NCBI GenBank assembly: GCA_002068715.1
Contig: MWAR01000419.1
Span: forward strand, 1-5,998
DNA length: 5,998 nt
Source: a bacterium ADurb.Bin374
GTDB taxonomy: Bacteria > Riflebacteria > Ozemobacteria > Ozemobacterales > Ozemobacteraceae
Direction: 5' to 3'
This document shows, one piece after another, positions 1 through 5,998 of the stretch (positions within the stretch are counted from its first letter, which is position 1; every line of letters begins with the position of its first letter). The notes under the pieces were generated by a model that saw nothing but the letters and a program-made list of their open reading frames with translations, was not told the DNA's origin and searched no databases. Position numbers and translations under genes: made by a program.

Positions 1-474
1 GAGCCGCTGTTTCATGCCGGTCGAGTAGATGCCGAACGGCTTTTGGGCCGCATCGGAGAGGCCGACGAGCTCGAGCGTCTCGTCGACGCGCTGTTTCGTG
101 AGAGGTGCGGCCAGCGAGCCGAACCACCAGAGATTTTCGAACCCGGTGAACTGCTCGATGAACGAGGGCTTTTCGACGAGCGAGCCGGTTTTTTCGAGGG
201 TTTTTGCGCGGCCGGCCGGCATTGGGGTTCCGAGAAGTTCCATTTCGCCGTCGTCGGGCCGGGCGAGGCCGAGCAGCATGCGGAGGGTCGTGGTCTTGCC
301 GGCGCCGTTCGGACCGAGAAAACCGCATACAGAGCCGGTCGGGATGGAAAACTCCATCTCGTCGACTGCTTTCACGCGGCCGAACCGTTTGGAAAGGTTC
401 CTGACACGGATCGCCGGTGGTTTCTGCGGCTGTGTCGGAGCCTGTGCCGGAACTACCGCTTCAGTGGTTGTCAT
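1..474 (-). CDS. ABC transporter ATP-binding protein, BcrA/LanF-like (N-terminal 158 residues, runs off left edge)
   Basis: This is the nucleotide-binding subunit of an ABC transporter, expected on the inner face of the cytoplasmic membrane, hydrolysing ATP for a partner permease that would lie beyond the left edge. A Pro/Gln-rich N-terminal extension (about residues 8-20) precedes the domain start at RVRNLSKRFG. Walker A is GPNGAGKTT at 54-62, and the frame leaves the window inside the signature region (YSTGMKQRL, 150-158), so Walker B and the H-loop are not visible. The Q-loop position reads LVEKP, with Glu101 instead of Gln. This is typical of the bacitracin/lantibiotic-resistance type (BcrA, LanF) and not of importer ATPases. 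The start overlaps the stop of the upstream AI-2E-type gene by 14 bp, suggesting translational coupling. An in-frame ATG three codons upstream (position 483) is an alternative start, and neither has a strong ribosome binding site. Family is secure; substrate is unknown. Confidence 0.93.
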   Translation of the reverse strand, partial: MTTTEAVVPAQAPTQPQKPPAIRVRNLSKRFGRVKAVDEMEFSIPTGSVCGFLGPNGAGKTTTLRMLLGLARPDDGEMELLGTPMPAGRAKTLEKTGSLVEKPSFIEQFTGFENLWWFGSLAAPLTKQRVDETLELVGLSDAAQKPFGIYSTGMKQRL

Positions 475-1564
475 AAAGCTCATGATACAGTTCGTTCGAC
501 AGGACCTTCAGAATGCAGGTCGCCGGGATCGCCAGCAGCATGCCGATGAAGCCGAACACGCTGCCGCCGATGACGAGCGCGAGCATCACCGTGAGAGGGT
601 GCATCCCGATGCTGCCCTCCATGACCTTCGGCTGGACCACGAAGCCGTCGAGCCCCTGAACGACGGCCAGGGCGACGCCCGCCTTGGCGAGGGTCGCGGC
701 GGTCGCCCAGGAGGCGCCGGTCGTGGCGAGGGCGACCAGGGTGGCCAGAATGACGGTGACGAGGCCGCCGAGGTAGGGAATGAGGTTGCCGATGCCCGCG
801 ATCGGGCCGAGCAGGAATGCGAACGGCAGGCCCGAGAGCCAGAGGCCGAACGTCATCAGGAGGGCGAAGGCGAACGCGCAGACGAGCTGGCCCCGCAGGA
901 GGGCGTTCAGAAGTTTGTCTATATCGCTTGCTATTCTCAATGTCGAGTCGCGGTACATGGGCGGGACTAGCTTCGTGAACTGCTGCCAGATGAGGTCGAG
1001 GTCGACGAGCATGTAGAACGTCAGCAGGGGGATCAGGATCATCCCCATCACGCCGGAGAACGCAGAGACGAAAATACCGAATATCTGTTGGAACAGGCTG
1101 ATGGTGAGATCTTTGGTGGAAACGAAGGCTTTGGCGGCCAGTTCCCTGATCTTCTCGGGGTCGACCGAGCCGTTCACCCAGTCGTTGAGCCAGGGAATGG
1201 CCGCATACCTGTCATACAGCGCCCGGAGCGATGCGTGATAATCGCCCGCGATCTGGCGCACGTCGAGCCGGCCGAGCCGGGCCGCCAGTTCGTGGCCCTC
1301 GGCAACGATCGTGAACAGGACGGGAACGATGACCAGAATGCCGATGATAAATCCGGCGATATACATGATCAGGACTGCCCAAGCGCGTGGGATGCTTCTG
1401 CGTTCGAGGATGCGCACGATGGGGTTGAGGATGTAGGCCAGCACGAGAGAGAACAGAAAGGGGGCGATGACGGCGGATAGCATGTATATAAGCCAGAGAA
1501 GAGCAACGCCGCCTGAGATGATCAGGCCGTTTTTCGCCCAGGTCGGGAGGTCGCGCAGATACAT
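461..1564 (-). CDS. AI-2E family transporter (PerM/UPF0118), polytopic membrane protein
   Basis: This 367-residue integral membrane protein has a length usual for the AI-2E transporter (PerM/YdiK/TqsA) family. Hydrophobic segments lie near residues 13-50 (two close helices), 61-87, 160-187, 226-246, 247-282, 288-305 and 322-355. Between the third and fourth lies the large soluble loop (about 90-155) seen in this family. Family motifs are visible: GNLIPYLGG (259-267), QPKVMEGSIGMHPL (311-324) and FGFIGMLLAIP (337-347). Members have been linked to autoinducer-2 export or to Na+/H+ exchange, so the substrate here cannot be inferred. The ATG lies 3 bp after the upstream stop. GGAAGG ends 11 bp before the ATG, within the upstream gene, and can serve as the ribosome binding site. 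It is the second gene of a three-gene minus-strand operon, and its stop overlaps the ABC ATPase start. Confidence 0.93.
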   Translation of the reverse strand: MYLRDLPTWAKNGLIISGGVALLWLIYMLSAVIAPFLFSLVLAYILNPIVRILERRSIPRAWAVLIMYIAGFIIGILVIVPVLFTIVAEGHELAARLGRLDVRQIAGDYHASLRALYDRYAAIPWLNDWVNGSVDPEKIRELAAKAFVSTKDLTISLFQQIFGIFVSAFSGVMGMILIPLLTFYMLVDLDLIWQQFTKLVPPMYRDSTLRIASDIDKLLNALLRGQLVCAFAFALLMTFGLWLSGLPFAFLLGPIAGIGNLIPYLGGLVTVILATLVALATTGASWATAATLAKAGVALAVVQGLDGFVVQPKVMEGSIGMHPLTVMLALVIGGSVFGFIGMLLAIPATCILKVLSNELYHELYDNH

Positions 1565-1567
1565 GCC

Positions 1568-2416
1568 TCAGACAGCCTTCCGCATATCGTAAAATTTGAT
1601 CATCAGCTCGATCTCGGTTTTGCTCATCTTCATCTGCCGGGCTATTTGGGGAATCGAGACGCCCTGGTCGCACAGATCGAGGACCTGGTGAATGATTTCC
1701 GCCTGCAGGGGGTCGAGGTTTGCGATCGCCGGCCGTTCACGGTGCCGGATACGGGTGATGACCGCCGAGGAATCAAGCGTCGGGTTCTCGGGGGCCGGCG
1801 GCACCTCGACGCGCGGGGCTGGCTGGTCGGCGATGTCATCTGCGAGGGGCGCCGCGCATGCCGGTTCTCCTGCCGGATGACATGAATCGAATGTGGCCGG
1901 TCGATCCTGCATCGCCCGCTCAATGGCCAGCGAGGACTTCTTGAGAGAGAGGATTTGCTGAAAAAGCTCTTCCTGTTCCTGTTCCAGTTTTCGTATATGG
2001 CTATCTATAGATTCCATGCGGCCGTTCGCGGCGTCCATCTGGTCCTGCAGTTCGCGGCGGAGTTTGAGTTCGCTGACGGCGGGTGGGGACGCCGATACGT
2101 CGGCCGTGCGGTTCTGGTTCTGGAGGCGGCGCTTCATGTCGTCGACCTCTTTCATGAGGTCGGTCGCATACAGGCATTTCTTGTCGGCGACGTTGAGCAG
2201 TTCGCGTAATTCCTGGGTCTTGTTGTCGAGCACCTGCAGATTATGCCCAGAAACGAGCTCCATCTGCTCGAGGAGCTGGTTGAACGCCTTTTCCAGCGCC
2301 TTCATCTCTTCCTGCATCTTGATGAATCGCCGTTGCCCGATGCGCTTGCCGACAAGGAAAACAACGGCAAGAACGATCGTCACGCAGGTCAGAAGCTGGA
2401 TTGCTGTCCACATCAT
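1568..2416 (-). CDS. Membrane-anchored coiled-coil protein with C-terminal HTH-like segment (DUF6115/DUF2802-like)
   Basis: The start is placed at ATG 2416, giving 282 residues. A GTG at 2437 would add seven, but it lies upstream of the transcription start predicted from the promoter at 2440-2468. Residue numbers here count from that GTG. One N-terminal transmembrane helix (about 11-30) is followed by basic residues (KRIGQRR), so the rest is probably cytoplasmic. Two charged, heptad-like coiled-coil stretches follow (about 38-108 and 122-178). Next is a low-complexity Pro/Ala-rich linker (about 180-225). A conserved-looking helical tail (about 244-287) contains LDLCDQGVSIPQIARQMKM and then TEIELMIKFYD. 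That tail resembles the helix-turn-helix-like ends of DUF6115/DUF2802 proteins, a group often found near flagellar genes; no flagellar gene is visible here. It is the first gene of the operon with the AI-2E-type and ABC genes. The function is unknown; a scaffold or regulator anchored at the membrane is only a guess. Confidence 0.85.
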   Translation of the reverse strand: MMWTAIQLLTCVTIVLAVVFLVGKRIGQRRFIKMQEEMKALEKAFNQLLEQMELVSGHNLQVLDNKTQELRELLNVADKKCLYATDLMKEVDDMKRRLQNQNRTADVSASPPAVSELKLRRELQDQMDAANGRMESIDSHIRKLEQEQEELFQQILSLKKSSLAIERAMQDRPATFDSCHPAGEPACAAPLADDIADQPAPRVEVPPAPENPTLDSSAVITRIRHRERPAIANLDPLQAEIIHQVLDLCDQGVSIPQIARQMKMSKTEIELMIKFYDMRKAV

Positions 2417-2429
2417 TCGGGATTGCTCA

Positions 2430-2439
2430 CAGTGCACTG
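2430..2439. promoter_or_regulatory. Palindrome CAGTGCACTG at the predicted transcription start
   Basis: This perfect 10-bp inverted repeat abuts the -10 box of the minus-strand operon and covers the expected transcription start. That is a common place for a repressor site. A single 10-bp palindrome can arise by chance, so an operator role is only a possibility. Confidence 0.25.
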
Positions 2440-2468
2440 ATTATATTGGCTTGCGGACCGTTCGACAA
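2440..2468 (-). promoter_or_regulatory. Sigma70-like promoter of the minus-strand operon
   Basis: On the minus strand a -35 box TTGTCG (2468-2463) and a perfect -10 box TATAAT (2445-2440) are separated by exactly 17 bp. Transcription would begin near 2433. The upstream GTG start at 2437 would then fall outside the transcript, while ATG 2416 would have a leader of about 17 nt. A weak GTGAG lies between the predicted start and that ATG. Confidence 0.7.
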
Positions 2469-2512
2469 GTTTGCATCCCCCGGAAAATGAATCGTACACA
2501 CGCTTCCGGACA

Positions 2513-2527
2513 GCAATGAATTATTGC
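2513..2527. promoter_or_regulatory. Inverted repeat GCAAT-GAATT-ATTGC in the divergent intergenic region
   Basis: This is a perfect 5-bp inverted repeat around a 5-bp centre, in the AT-rich part of the intergenic region between the divergent genes. Its right arm overlaps the candidate -35 box TTGCCG of the plus-strand gene. It could be a regulator site, but the arms are short and there is only one copy. Confidence 0.25.
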
Positions 2528-2552
2528 CGGGCGGGGGGGAGCGTGTTAGCAT
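2524..2552 (+). promoter_or_regulatory. Candidate sigma70-like promoter of the flippase-like gene
   Basis: TTGCCG (2524-2529) and TAGCAT (2547-2552) are separated by 17 bp. The pair has the shape of a moderate sigma70 promoter, with first, second and last bases of the -10 box as in the consensus. The -10 box overlaps the annotated ATG at 2551. If this promoter is used, transcription begins near 2559 and the protein must start at ATG 2560. The competing reading is that GGGAG just upstream is a ribosome binding site for ATG 2551. Confidence 0.35.
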
Positions 2553-3564
2553 GCCTCGCATGAAAAAAACAGCGAAAAAAATCATCGGACTCCTTCTCAG
2601 TATCTTATTTCTCTGGCTGGCCCTGCGTAAAGTCGACTGGGAACGGGTGCCTGCGGTACTCTCGGCCGCCGACTGGCGGATCCTTCCGATACTGTTCGTC
2701 TCCCTCACGATCGAATACCTGTTGCGGGCGGTCCGGTGGCGGTACATTCTCCACCCTCGGCAGATCCCTTTCGGCCACCTGTATGGGGGGTTGGTGCTCG
2801 GCTACCTGTTCAACAACCTTTTTCCGGCCCGGGCCGGAGAATTCGTGCGCGCCTGGTATCTCGGCCGCAAAGGGCACGCGACTTTTTCCGAGGCGTTCGG
2901 ATCGGTCGTGATGGAGCGCCTGCTGGACGGAATCTGCGTGGTGGCTTTCATCGCGTTCGCGGTGACGAACTTTCCCGTCAGTACCGCGGTCCGAAGCGGC
3001 GGATATTCCGCCGTGATGTTCTATGGGGTCGTGCTCCTCGGCATCCTGCTCCTCCAGTTCCGACGCAACTGGATCGATCCGGTGTCCGACGCTCTCCTGT
3101 CGCCCTTGCCGACGGCATGGCGGGACAGGATCTACAGACTGCGAGACTCGTTCATCGGCGGCCTGTCGCTCGTCCGTCACCCGAAGCCACTGTGGATCGC
3201 GATCTTTCTCAGCATCGTCTCCTGGGTGGCGTCCGTCGGGACAAATTATATATCCATGCGTATGTTCAATCTGCCGATCGGGCTCGACGGGTCGCTTCTG
3301 CTGATTGCCGTTCTGTCACTCGGCGCGATGATCCCGTCGAGTCCGGCGATGATCGGCATCTATGAATACTGCTGTATCATCGTTCTGACGGACATGCTGG
3401 GGCTTCCGCGAGAGGTTGCCGTTGCATTCGGCCTTGCAACGCACCTCCTGGCATATCTCTACATCCTGGCTGTCGGCCTCGCGGTCCTCACGATCGAGAA
3501 TCTCCAGCTTTCGGATCTCGAGTCCGCTGCTTACAACGAAGAAACCCAGGCAACGGACGCCTGA
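2551..3564 (+). CDS. Flippase-like/lysylphosphatidylglycerol synthase transmembrane family protein (UPF0104)
   Basis: This 337-residue polytopic membrane protein belongs to the UPF0104/TIGR00374 family, which shares the membrane domain of MprF (lysylphosphatidylglycerol synthase) without the catalytic domain. Hydrophobic helices alternate with short loops throughout. Family motifs are present: NNLFPARAGEFVRAW (88-102), VVMERLLDG (119-127) and the late IPSSPAMIGIYEY (261-273). The length of 310-350 residues is normal for stand-alone members, which are presumed to move lipids or lipid-linked intermediates across the membrane; no substrate can be assigned. I chose ATG 2551 because GGGAG ends about 9 bp upstream. 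A TTG at 2524 is less likely, and ATG 2560 is required if the promoter at 2524-2552 is real. The next plus-strand gene, a secreted phospholipase-like enzyme, begins 48 bp downstream. The gene diverges from the minus-strand operon. Confidence 0.9.
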   Translation: MPRMKKTAKKIIGLLLSILFLWLALRKVDWERVPAVLSAADWRILPILFVSLTIEYLLRAVRWRYILHPRQIPFGHLYGGLVLGYLFNNLFPARAGEFVRAWYLGRKGHATFSEAFGSVVMERLLDGICVVAFIAFAVTNFPVSTAVRSGGYSAVMFYGVVLLGILLLQFRRNWIDPVSDALLSPLPTAWRDRIYRLRDSFIGGLSLVRHPKPLWIAIFLSIVSWVASVGTNYISMRMFNLPIGLDGSLLLIAVLSLGAMIPSSPAMIGIYEYCCIIVLTDMLGLPREVAVAFGLATHLLAYLYILAVGLAVLTIENLQLSDLESAAYNEETQATDA

Positions 3565-3600
3565 CCGCCAAGTTCCGGCCCATTCCCCCGGTTCCATGAG

Positions 3601-3606
3601 TATAAT
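3601..3606 (+). promoter_or_regulatory. Perfect TATAAT -10 box before the phospholipase-like gene
   Basis: A consensus -10 hexamer lies 6 bp before the upstream ATG of the next gene, preceded by TGAG. No good -35 box is present at 16-18 bp (the place reads GCCCAT). If used, transcription starts near 3613, making that ATG leaderless or favouring ATG 3634. The sequence TATAATCAG also occurs at the minus-strand promoter (2445-2437). Confidence 0.4.
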
Positions 3607-3612
3607 CAGAGA

Positions 3613-5199
3613 ATGTATTCTTTTTCCTTGGGAATGACTTGCCAGAAACGGCGCAGGAAGGCCACGGGGCTGACCGGATTTCTGCCGATCGCAGTGCTCG
3701 CCCTTGCGCTGTTTTCCTGCCCGACAGTCTTCGGATGGGGATGTAACGAGGCGCACCCGACCATCAACGAACTGGCCGGACGGCTCTTCATCGTCAAGAG
3801 CCAGTCTGACTCGTTCGGCGACAAGTATCGGAACGCGCCGGTCGAGTATCGGACCGTGTTTGACGGCATCACCTTCAAAAAAGGCGGCATGAGCGAAAAA
3901 TCCGCCGATACCATCACCCTGCGCACGGATTTCCTCGGATGGCTCCAGCGCGGCGGTCACGATGCGGATATTCCGGAAATCGTCATGGGATTCCGGCATT
4001 TTTACGACCCGGTGTATGAGCCCCGTTATCTGACATGGCTGACGAAGCGCCTGAAAAAGCCGAACCGGGAAGACGCGACGAGCGAGGAAGCGTTTTTCGA
4101 AGCCTTCGAGTATCACGCCGACGACTGGAATCTCAACGAGGACTGGAATGGCCAGCTCCGGAAGCTCAGACTCCAGCCGAAGCTGATCAAGCCGCGTATC
4201 GACGGCATCACCTGGGCTCTTACTCACGAGGACAACGATCATTCCTTTATCAACGGTCTGCGCGCCTACAAGACGGCCATGGAAAACGATCGCGCGCGGT
4301 TCGCCGGCCTGACCCGGACGCAACTGTTCGCGAAGGCATTCCGGTGTGTCGGCGAGGCGATGCACATGGTCGGAGACATGACCCAGCCCGCGCATACGCG
4401 CGCCGATTCGCATTCGCTGTTCGAGCCGGTCGAAAAGACCGTCGACGGCGAGATGGTCCGCCGGGTGATCGGGGATGGCTGGAAAGACCCCGGTTTTCGA
4501 CCGACGAGGGATTTCCCCGTCGTGCCAGGCCTTTCACCCGAAGAGCTGATGAAGCGTGCGGCCGTGTTCACCAATGCTCACTTTTTCAGCAACGATACGG
4601 TTGCCGATTACAAAAAATGGGTGTTCCCACGCAACAGCAAACGTCCGTATCCGAACCCCATGCTCTCGGACCTGAAAGAATCCGGCGGCGTCTATTACGG
4701 CTGGTTCGAGGACGTCGGCTGGGTGCCCCTCGCGAAGGCGACCGGCTCCTGGTTCTCGGTCGTGCTGTTCAAGTCGAAGAAGGTCAACCTCGAGCACCCG
4801 AAATGCAATGTGACGGCCGAGATGGCCGAACCTCAGGCGAAGGTGCTCCTCCCCATCGCGGTCTACTCGGCATCGGAGCTGATCGACAGATTTTTTCCGA
4901 CGCTCGATATCGCCGTCGAAGCGAAACATAGCGATGGAAATACCTATCTGGTGTCGGGCACGCTGAAGCACTCCATCGAAAACGATCCCGAATGGCAGAA
5001 GGTCGGCGAGATCAGGTATACCGGCGCCGGATCGATCGTCGTTAACGGCTCCCGGAAGATTTCGTGCCAGTTCATCGCCGGCGAGCTGATCGCACCGGCG
5101 ATCACCGCCGATGCCGGAGACGGCGACATTTTTCAGCCGCTCATCAGCTCGCATCTGCTGAATAAAACGCAGGGCGATCGGCTTGACGGCTTTACCTGA
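3613..5199 (+). CDS. Secreted zinc-dependent phospholipase C / S1-P1 nuclease-like hydrolase; 3' end probably replaced at about 5104
   Basis: This is an exported metal-dependent phosphoesterase. A signal peptide is clear: basic KRRRK (12-16), hydrophobic core (about 22-35), and likely cleavage after TVFG-41. That exposes Trp42, matching the family, where the mature N-terminal Trp binds zinc. Further candidate ligands follow family order: His48, Asp117 or Asp119, His129 in RHFYDP (compare SHFYDP of Bacillus cereus enzyme), His251 and Asp255 in [12 protein letters not shown], His261, then His267 and Glu271 in HSLFE. The 528-residue frame exceeds the roughly 245-residue mature Bacillus enzyme. 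It has an insertion between His129 and His251 and a long tail after 271, ending in a beta-rich stretch. Phospholipid versus nucleic-acid substrate cannot be decided. ATG 3634 (residue 8) is a plausible alternative start. Codons from about 498 on are antisense to preA, so the native C terminus is probably missing. Confidence 0.85.
   Translation: MYSFSLGMTCQKRRRKATGLTGFLPIAVLALALFSCPTVFGWGCNEAHPTINELAGRLFIVKSQSDSFGDKYRNAPVEYRTVFDGITFKKGGMSEKSADTITLRTDFLGWLQRGGHDADIPEIVMGFRHFYDPVYEPRYLTWLTKRLKKPNREDATSEEAFFEAFEYHADDWNLNEDWNGQLRKLRLQPKLIKPRIDGITWALTHEDNDHSFINGLRAYKTAMENDRARFAGLTRTQLFAKAFRCVGEAMHMVGDMTQPAHTRADSHSLFEPVEKTVDGEMVRRVIGDGWKDPGFRPTRDFPVVPGLSPEELMKRAAVFTNAHFFSNDTVADYKKWVFPRNSKRPYPNPMLSDLKESGGVYYGWFEDVGWVPLAKATGSWFSVVLFKSKKVNLEHPKCNVTAEMAEPQAKVLLPIAVYSASELIDRFFPTLDIAVEAKHSDGNTYLVSGTLKHSIENDPEWQKVGEIRYTGAGSIVVNGSRKISCQFIAGELIAPAITADAGDGDIFQPLISSHLLNKTQGDRLDGFT
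5104..5199. other. Tail-to-tail breakpoint zone between the phospholipase-like gene and preA
   Basis: From 5104 rightward the minus strand encodes well-conserved PreA. From about 5103 leftward it encodes nothing PreA-like, and the plus strand carries the secreted hydrolase. The plus frame continues to a stop at 5197-5199, but these last codons lie opposite conserved PreA motifs. GC content is lower on the right side (hand count about 51% in 5221-5940 against about 59% in 4021-4380). This marks the joint of two unrelated segments, by recombination or by misassembly. Confidence 0.75.
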
Positions 5200-5892
5200 A
5201 TAGCCGGAGATTGACGATTTGCCGTTAATAATCGGCATCCCGACTTTCCTATCCAGATCAATATTACATATTGATTTTACGGTATTGATCGCTGCGATGC
5301 CATCGGCGCCGCCCTCGAGACAGGCGATGGCGACCGGAATCATATCGGTGATGTTCGGCGTCATTTTGGCGAGGACGGGGAGTTTGCTTCCGCGCTTGAC
5401 GGCCTGGCAGTAGCGACGGCATAAATCGGGATTCGTTCCGACATCGCTTCCCATCGCGTGTGAGGTCATCTGCGGGCAGGAAAGATTCATCTCCAACATA
5501 TCCGCTCCCGCCTCTTCAGCAAGGCGTGCGAGCTCCTCCCATTCTTTGTCGTTCGAGCCCATGATTGAGGCGATTAAAACCTGATAGGGAAATTCTTTTT
5601 TGAGGCGGCGGATATCGGCCAGATTCTCATCGAGGGGATGCTCGGCAATCTGCTCCATATTCTTGAAGCCGACAAACGGCGTATTTTCTTTGTTCAACTT
5701 GTCAAAGCGCGGCGATACTTCGTCAACGACGAAATTGTAGTAGCCCATCGTTTTAAAGACGACGCCACCCCATCCCGCGCCATAGGCTTTTTTACACATA
5801 TCGTAGCAATTTCCGACAGGCGAAGAGGAGAGGCAAAAAGGATTGGGAAAACGAACGCCTAAAAAGTTAATCGACAAATCTTTCTTAATCAT
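5104..5892 (-). CDS. preA: NAD-dependent dihydropyrimidine dehydrogenase subunit PreA, truncated after residue 263
   Basis: PreA with PreT reduces uracil and thymine to dihydropyrimidines using NADH, in the cytoplasm. PreA carries the FMN barrel, where the pyrimidine is reduced, and normally two C-terminal 4Fe-4S clusters. The sequence closely follows the Escherichia coli protein as I recall it: [19 protein letters not shown] near the N terminus, FKTMG (46-50), [17 protein letters not shown] (136-152), AKMTPNI (175-181), AINTVKS (201-207), [20 protein letters not shown] (223-242) and VSGIGG (258-263). After Gly263 the resemblance stops. The open frame continues to 4534 only as antisense of the phospholipase gene. 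The end of the barrel and the whole ferredoxin domain, about 150 residues, are missing, so this copy should not be functional as it stands. The start has a strong GGAGG and lies 1 bp after the preT-like stop. Confidence 0.88.
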
Positions 5893-5893
5893 C

Positions 5894-5998
5894 TTATCTT
5901 CCTCCGATGCGGCTGTGAATCAGCGAGGCGACATCCTTGCCGGTCCGCACCGCCGCCACAACCGTTTTATCGAGGTGAGCGATATCGCCGGCGACAAA
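5894..5998 (-). CDS. preT: C-terminal end of PreT-like NAD(P)/FAD oxidoreductase subunit (partial, enters from right edge)
   Basis: Only the last 34 codons and a TAA stop are inside the window. They read [20 protein letters not shown] and then [14 protein letters not shown]. This is the closing FAD-binding motif of GltD-like pyridine-nucleotide oxidoreductases, in which the AGD aspartate contacts the flavin and a TVV-AV--GK helix follows. Its place directly before preA, with 1 bp between stop and start, identifies it as the probable PreT subunit, which passes electrons from NADH to PreA. The name rests mainly on this gene order, because the fragment itself would also fit related glutamate synthase small-subunit-like proteins. 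Confidence 0.75.
   Translation of the reverse strand, partial: FVAGDIAHLDKTVVAAVRTGKDVASLIHSRIGGR
5901..5905 (-). promoter_or_regulatory. Shine-Dalgarno GGAGG for preA
   Basis: A consensus GGAGG lies inside the last codons of the preT-like gene, 8 bp before the preA ATG at 5892. It fixes the preA start and indicates coupled translation of the two subunits. Confidence 0.8.

Noticed and set aside
29..970. Long plus-strand open frame (313 codons) across the ABC ATPase and AI-2E-type genes
   Set aside because: It is antisense to two genes with clear family motifs, and its product is low-complexity Arg/Glu/Gly-rich sequence with no recognisable domain.
2471..2500. Second plus-strand promoter with -35 TTGCAT
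   Set aside because: At the proper spacing the -10 position reads GTACAC, which is too far from the consensus.
3565..3612. Transcription terminator between the flippase-like gene and the hydrolase gene
   Set aside because: I found no stable GC-rich hairpin followed by a T run in these 48 bases.
3700..3723. Possible lipoprotein lipobox (ALFSC) in the hydrolase signal peptide
   Set aside because: Phe before the Ser-Cys is a poor lipobox, and cleavage before Trp42 fits the zinc-binding N terminus of the family much better.
3316..4413. Long minus-strand open frame (365 codons) opposite the flippase-like and hydrolase genes
   Set aside because: It spans two well-supported genes in antisense, crosses their intergenic gap, and has no motif or ribosome binding site of note.
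4035..4931. Plus-strand frame (298 codons) inside the hydrolase gene
   Set aside because: It is a shifted frame of the hydrolase with very high Arg content, typical of a GC-rich shadow.
4534..5103. Continuation of the preA frame on the minus strand as a 452-residue protein
   Set aside because: The residues after 263 are antisense of the secreted hydrolase, show no PreA-like barrel end or Cys-rich ferredoxin motifs, and are rich in Arg, Gly and Asp as expected for a shadow frame in GC-rich DNA.

Overview
The window looks like chromosomal DNA from a GC-rich, Gram-negative-type bacterium, probably an uncultured or metagenome-derived lineage. Supporting signs are compact gene packing, sigma70-like promoters with good -10 boxes, and a secreted enzyme with a classical signal peptide. 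The sequence alone does not identify the taxon. I see no rRNA, tRNA, CRISPR array, insertion sequence or phage gene.

Left part (1-2445, minus strand): a tight three-gene operon read right to left. It encodes a membrane-anchored coiled-coil protein with a C-terminal helix-turn-helix-like segment, then an AI-2E/PerM-family membrane protein 3 bp downstream, then a BcrA-type ABC transporter ATPase. The ATPase start overlaps the preceding stop by 14 bp, and the gene runs off the left edge. A sigma70-like promoter (TTGTCG, 17 bp, TATAAT) precedes the operon. It argues that the first gene starts at an internal ATG and not at the upstream GTG.

Middle (2446-5103, plus strand): a divergent, roughly 110-bp intergenic region leads into a flippase-like/UPF0104 integral membrane protein. 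After 48 bp comes a secreted zinc-dependent phospholipase C/S1-P1-type hydrolase. This enzyme keeps a recognisable set of zinc-ligand residues, including a Trp placed to become the mature N terminus. It also carries a long internal insertion and a large C-terminal extension. A polytopic membrane protein next to a phospholipase-like enzyme suggests a lipid or envelope theme, but that is inference.

Right part (5104-5998, minus strand): the last 34 codons of a PreT-like flavin/NAD subunit, followed by preA (dihydropyrimidine dehydrogenase subunit). PreA is convincing from its start to residue 263 (SGIGG). The frame then abruptly becomes the antisense of the phospholipase gene. The phospholipase frame likewise ends by reading about 31 codons into antisense preA. 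Base composition also differs: by hand count about 51% GC in 5221-5940 against about 59% in 4021-4380. The window therefore contains a sharp tail-to-tail breakpoint near 5104. It is either a genuine recombination that truncated both genes or an assembly chimera. This is the most notable structural signal in the window; I found no convincing new multi-gene system.
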